NCBI GenBank assembly: GCA_028690885.1
Contig: JAQVAJ010000056.1
Span: forward strand, 1-7,861
Reading direction: 5' to 3'
DNA length: 7,861 nucleotides
Source of the DNA: Clostridia bacterium
GTDB lineage: Bacteria > Bacillota > Clostridia > DUPQ01
Part shown: positions 6,405 through 7,861 of the stretch, piece after piece
Numbering within the stretch: the stretch's first letter is position 1
Layout: each line of letters starts with the position of its first letter
Notes under the pieces: generated by a model
Database searches by the model: none
What the model saw: the letters and a program-made list of their open reading frames with translations, nothing else
Told to the model about the DNA's origin: nothing
Program-made: the position numbers and the translations under genes

Positions 6405-7577
6405 ATGTTCTATTTAGGGATTGACGTTGCAAAGGACAAGCACGATTGCATTATCATCGGTTCAGATGGGGAAGTACTGGTAAAGCCGTTCACTATCCCG
6501 AATAACAGGAACGGGTTCGATGGGCTGCTCGCCAGAATCAAGATGTGCGGGAAGGATTTCTCGAAAATGCGAATAGGGCTGGAAGCTACCGGCCATTATT
6601 GCAATAATCTTCTGGAATTCCTCATCGCCAACCAGCTGCCAACAACAGTGATCAATCCGTTACATACTAATCTTTACAGAAAAGGTCAGAGCCTTAGAAA
6701 GACGAAAACGGATACGGTCGATGCCCAATCCATTGCGACTATGCTCAGGACGGAATGCCTTGAGCCCTACTCACAGTCATCTTACCATGTGCGTGAGCTA
6801 AAGTCATTAACAAGATACCGGTTTTCTATGGTTCAGGACTGCGGGAAGCTCAAATCATCATATTCGAGACTATGCTGCATCCTCTTCCCTGAACTCGAGA
6901 AGCTTGTCCCCTCACTTCATATGGCTTCCGTATATGCGCTATTGTCCGAATTCCCTGGTTCAAAGGCGATATCATCATGCCATCTCTCAAGGCTGTCCAA
7001 TCTTCTCTGCAGCGCATCTAAAGGGCATTACGGCAAAGAGAAGGCCATTGAGATACGCGACGCTGCACGGGAATCAATAGGTTCCGGCAGTGAGATGAAG
7101 TCATTTGAGCTTCAGCAGACTATACAGAGGATCCGGATACTGAACGAGCAGATTGAAGAGATTGAGGTGAAAATCAATCTGATGGTTGATGAGTTTGACA
7201 GCCCTATCCTGACTGTGCCGGGAATATCGTACCGTATGGCTGCCGTCATCATCGCGGAAACGGAAAACTTCAGAAATTTCGATTCGGCGGAAAAGGTGCT
7301 CGCTTTCGCAGGGCTGGAACCCTCAGTATATCAGTCAGGGCAACTGAACTCCACTCATGCAAAGATGGTAAAGCGCGGCTCGAAATATCTGCGTTTCGCG
7401 CTGTTCAATGCCGCTAAATATGTCTGCCACTGGGATACTGGATTTCATAAGTATCTTGATAAGAAGCGTTCAGAGGGCAAGGCTTACAATGTGGCTGTTT
7501 CCCATGCGGCGAAGAAACTTACCAGGGTGCTTTTTCATCTTGTGAAAGCAGATAAGGAATTTGTCTGCCAGGCATAA
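6405..7577 (+). CDS. IS110-family transposase (DEDD recombinase), 390 aa
   Basis: This is an RNA-guided DNA recombinase of the IS110 family. The N-terminal RuvC-like DEDD domain opens with GIDVAKDKHD (D7). It continues with RIGLEATGHY (E60) and KTDTVDAQSIA (D103, D106), giving all four acidic residues at the usual spacing. A helical, coiled-coil-like middle (about residues 235-260) leads to the C-terminal Transposase_20 domain. That domain has the helix-hairpin-helix LTVPGISYRMAAVIIAE (269-285), then FAGLEPSVYQSG, where S311 is the likely catalytic serine, and MVKRGSKYLRFALFNAAKYV. At 390 residues the length is normal for the family and no frameshift or stop is seen, so the enzyme looks intact. 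It is encoded opposite to the host genes on both sides. Its leader carries the candidate bridge RNA. Confidence 0.95.
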   Translation: MFYLGIDVAKDKHDCIIIGSDGEVLVKPFTIPNNRNGFDGLLARIKMCGKDFSKMRIGLEATGHYCNNLLEFLIANQLPTTVINPLHTNLYRKGQSLRKTKTDTVDAQSIATMLRTECLEPYSQSSYHVRELKSLTRYRFSMVQDCGKLKSSYSRLCCILFPELEKLVPSLHMASVYALLSEFPGSKAISSCHLSRLSNLLCSASKGHYGKEKAIEIRDAARESIGSGSEMKSFELQQTIQRIRILNEQIEEIEVKINLMVDEFDSPILTVPGISYRMAAVIIAETENFRNFDSAEKVLAFAGLEPSVYQSGQLNSTHAKMVKRGSKYLRFALFNAAKYVCHWDTGFHKYLDKKRSEGKAYNVAVSHAAKKLTRVLFHLVKADKEFVCQA

Positions 7578-7726
7578 TTTTCAGAATATCCTATTCAAAT
7601 ATGAAATCCGACTGTAAGGTGGTGCTATTTTGTCATGCAGTTATCAAGGTTCAATTTTATCCGAAATGCTTTGTAGCAAATCATACAGTATTTTTCTTTC
7701 AATAGACTTGACATTTAATAGTTAGT
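7578..7726 (+). other. Right non-coding end of the IS element
   Basis: About 150 bases between the transposase stop and the proposed right end hold no convincing gene. The notable items are TTGACA (7708-7713), a consensus -35 that would point into the left end after circularisation, and CATACAGT (7682-7689), an inverted copy of ACTGTATG at the left end (6200-6207). TAGTTAG (7719-7725) also recurs in the leader at 6303-6309. No clear rho-independent terminator was seen after the gene. Confidence 0.55.
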
Positions 7727-7740
7727 CTTTCGCATATATT

Positions 7741-7754
7741 AATATGATCATATT
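7741..7754. repeat. Perfect 14-base palindrome in flanking DNA
   Basis: AATATGATCATATT is perfectly self-complementary and lies just outside the right end of the insertion sequence, followed by a run of T. A second, shorter perfect palindrome ATATGCATAT lies at 7775-7784. In such AT-rich DNA they may be chance, or they may belong to the end region of the neighbouring minus-strand gene. Confidence 0.5.
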
Positions 7755-7789
7755 TTTTCTCATTGAAATAGAGCATATGCATATATCCC

Positions 7790-7861
7790 TTATTCATAAT
7801 CACTATATAGAGTGATGTCTTTTACATCAGTATCTCCACCTGAACCATATACATAATATGT
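7790..7861 (-). CDS. Possible 3' end of a minus-strand gene (partial)
   Basis: One minus-strand frame is open from the right edge to a TAA at 7792-7790. It would end ...YGSGGDTDVKDITLYSDYE. The residue mix and codon use (GGT TCA GGT GGA GAT) look coding, but only 23 residues are visible and a random open stretch this short is common. If real, it is the gene upstream of the small secreted protein in the same orientation, and the insertion sequence lies between them. No family can be assigned. Confidence 0.35.
   Translation of the reverse strand, partial: TYYVYGSGGDTDVKDITLYSDYE

Larger units (their letters stand above)
6203..7728 (+). mobile_element. IS110-family insertion sequence (about 1526 bp)
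   Basis: The element contains a full-length IS110-type transposase, a structured ~200-base left non-coding region and a ~150-base right non-coding region. The family makes no conventional terminal inverted repeats or target duplications, so the ends must be inferred. A shared CT core is proposed at 6201-6202 and 7727-7728. Joining there restores a perfect dyad in the flanks. A GT core (6203-6204 and 7725-7726) is the next best option and shifts the ends by about two bases. The long leader places it in the IS110 subgroup (RNA upstream of the gene) rather than IS1111 (RNA downstream). The open reading frame is intact, so it may be active. Confidence 0.75.

Noticed and set aside
7578..7726. Bridge RNA in the right non-coding end (IS1111-type layout)
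   Set aside because: This stretch shows only weak pairing, while the left leader is longer, contains repeated modules and carries the flank matches. The IS110-type layout fits better.
7799..7829. Two overlapping hairpins near the right edge (ATCACT/AGTGAT and TGATGT/ACATCA)
   Set aside because: They are short, AT-rich and lie inside the possible gene end. No terminator or attenuator logic could be tied to them.

Overview
The window looks like chromosomal DNA of a low-to-moderate GC Gram-positive bacterium, most likely a gut-type Clostridia/Bacillota member. The signs are strong AGGAGG-type ribosome binding sites, MacB/FtsX-type ABC transporter genes typical of that group, and a Gram-positive style signal peptide. 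The assignment is by impression; no 16S or other marker gene is present.

Positions 1-6180 form a minus-strand gene cluster, read right to left. It starts with a small secreted cysteine-rich protein (6144-5818). A long hairpin follows (5801-5761), then a very large permease of 1374 residues (5726-1602). A 406-residue FtsX-type permease (1605-385) overlaps the large permease gene by four bases. Last comes the start of an ABC ATPase (from 370, running off the left edge). The large permease is a head-to-tail duplication of one FtsX unit, each half carrying its own ectodomain of about 500 residues. The cluster therefore encodes three permease units and three ectodomains for one ATPase gene. The substrate is unknown. 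The small secreted protein upstream is a candidate partner or cargo, by position only.

Positions about 6203-7728 are an IS110-family insertion sequence on the plus strand. It has a full-length DEDD/Transposase_20 recombinase (6405-7577) preceded by about 200 bases of structured non-coding DNA, where the family encodes its bridge RNA. That leader contains two copies of TAACGCATGACGTTT, each able to form a small hairpin. Short stretches around the two copies match the insertion flanks and the element's own right end, in the order expected for target and donor guides. Removing the element at a CT core joins GGACT to TT and restores a perfect AAAGTCC-N8-GGACTTT dyad. The element thus appears to have inserted into a palindrome lying over the presumed promoter of the small secreted protein gene.

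The last ~130 bases are AT-rich. They contain a perfect 14-base palindrome and possibly the 3' end of another minus-strand gene (7861-7790). No tRNA, rRNA or CRISPR array was seen.
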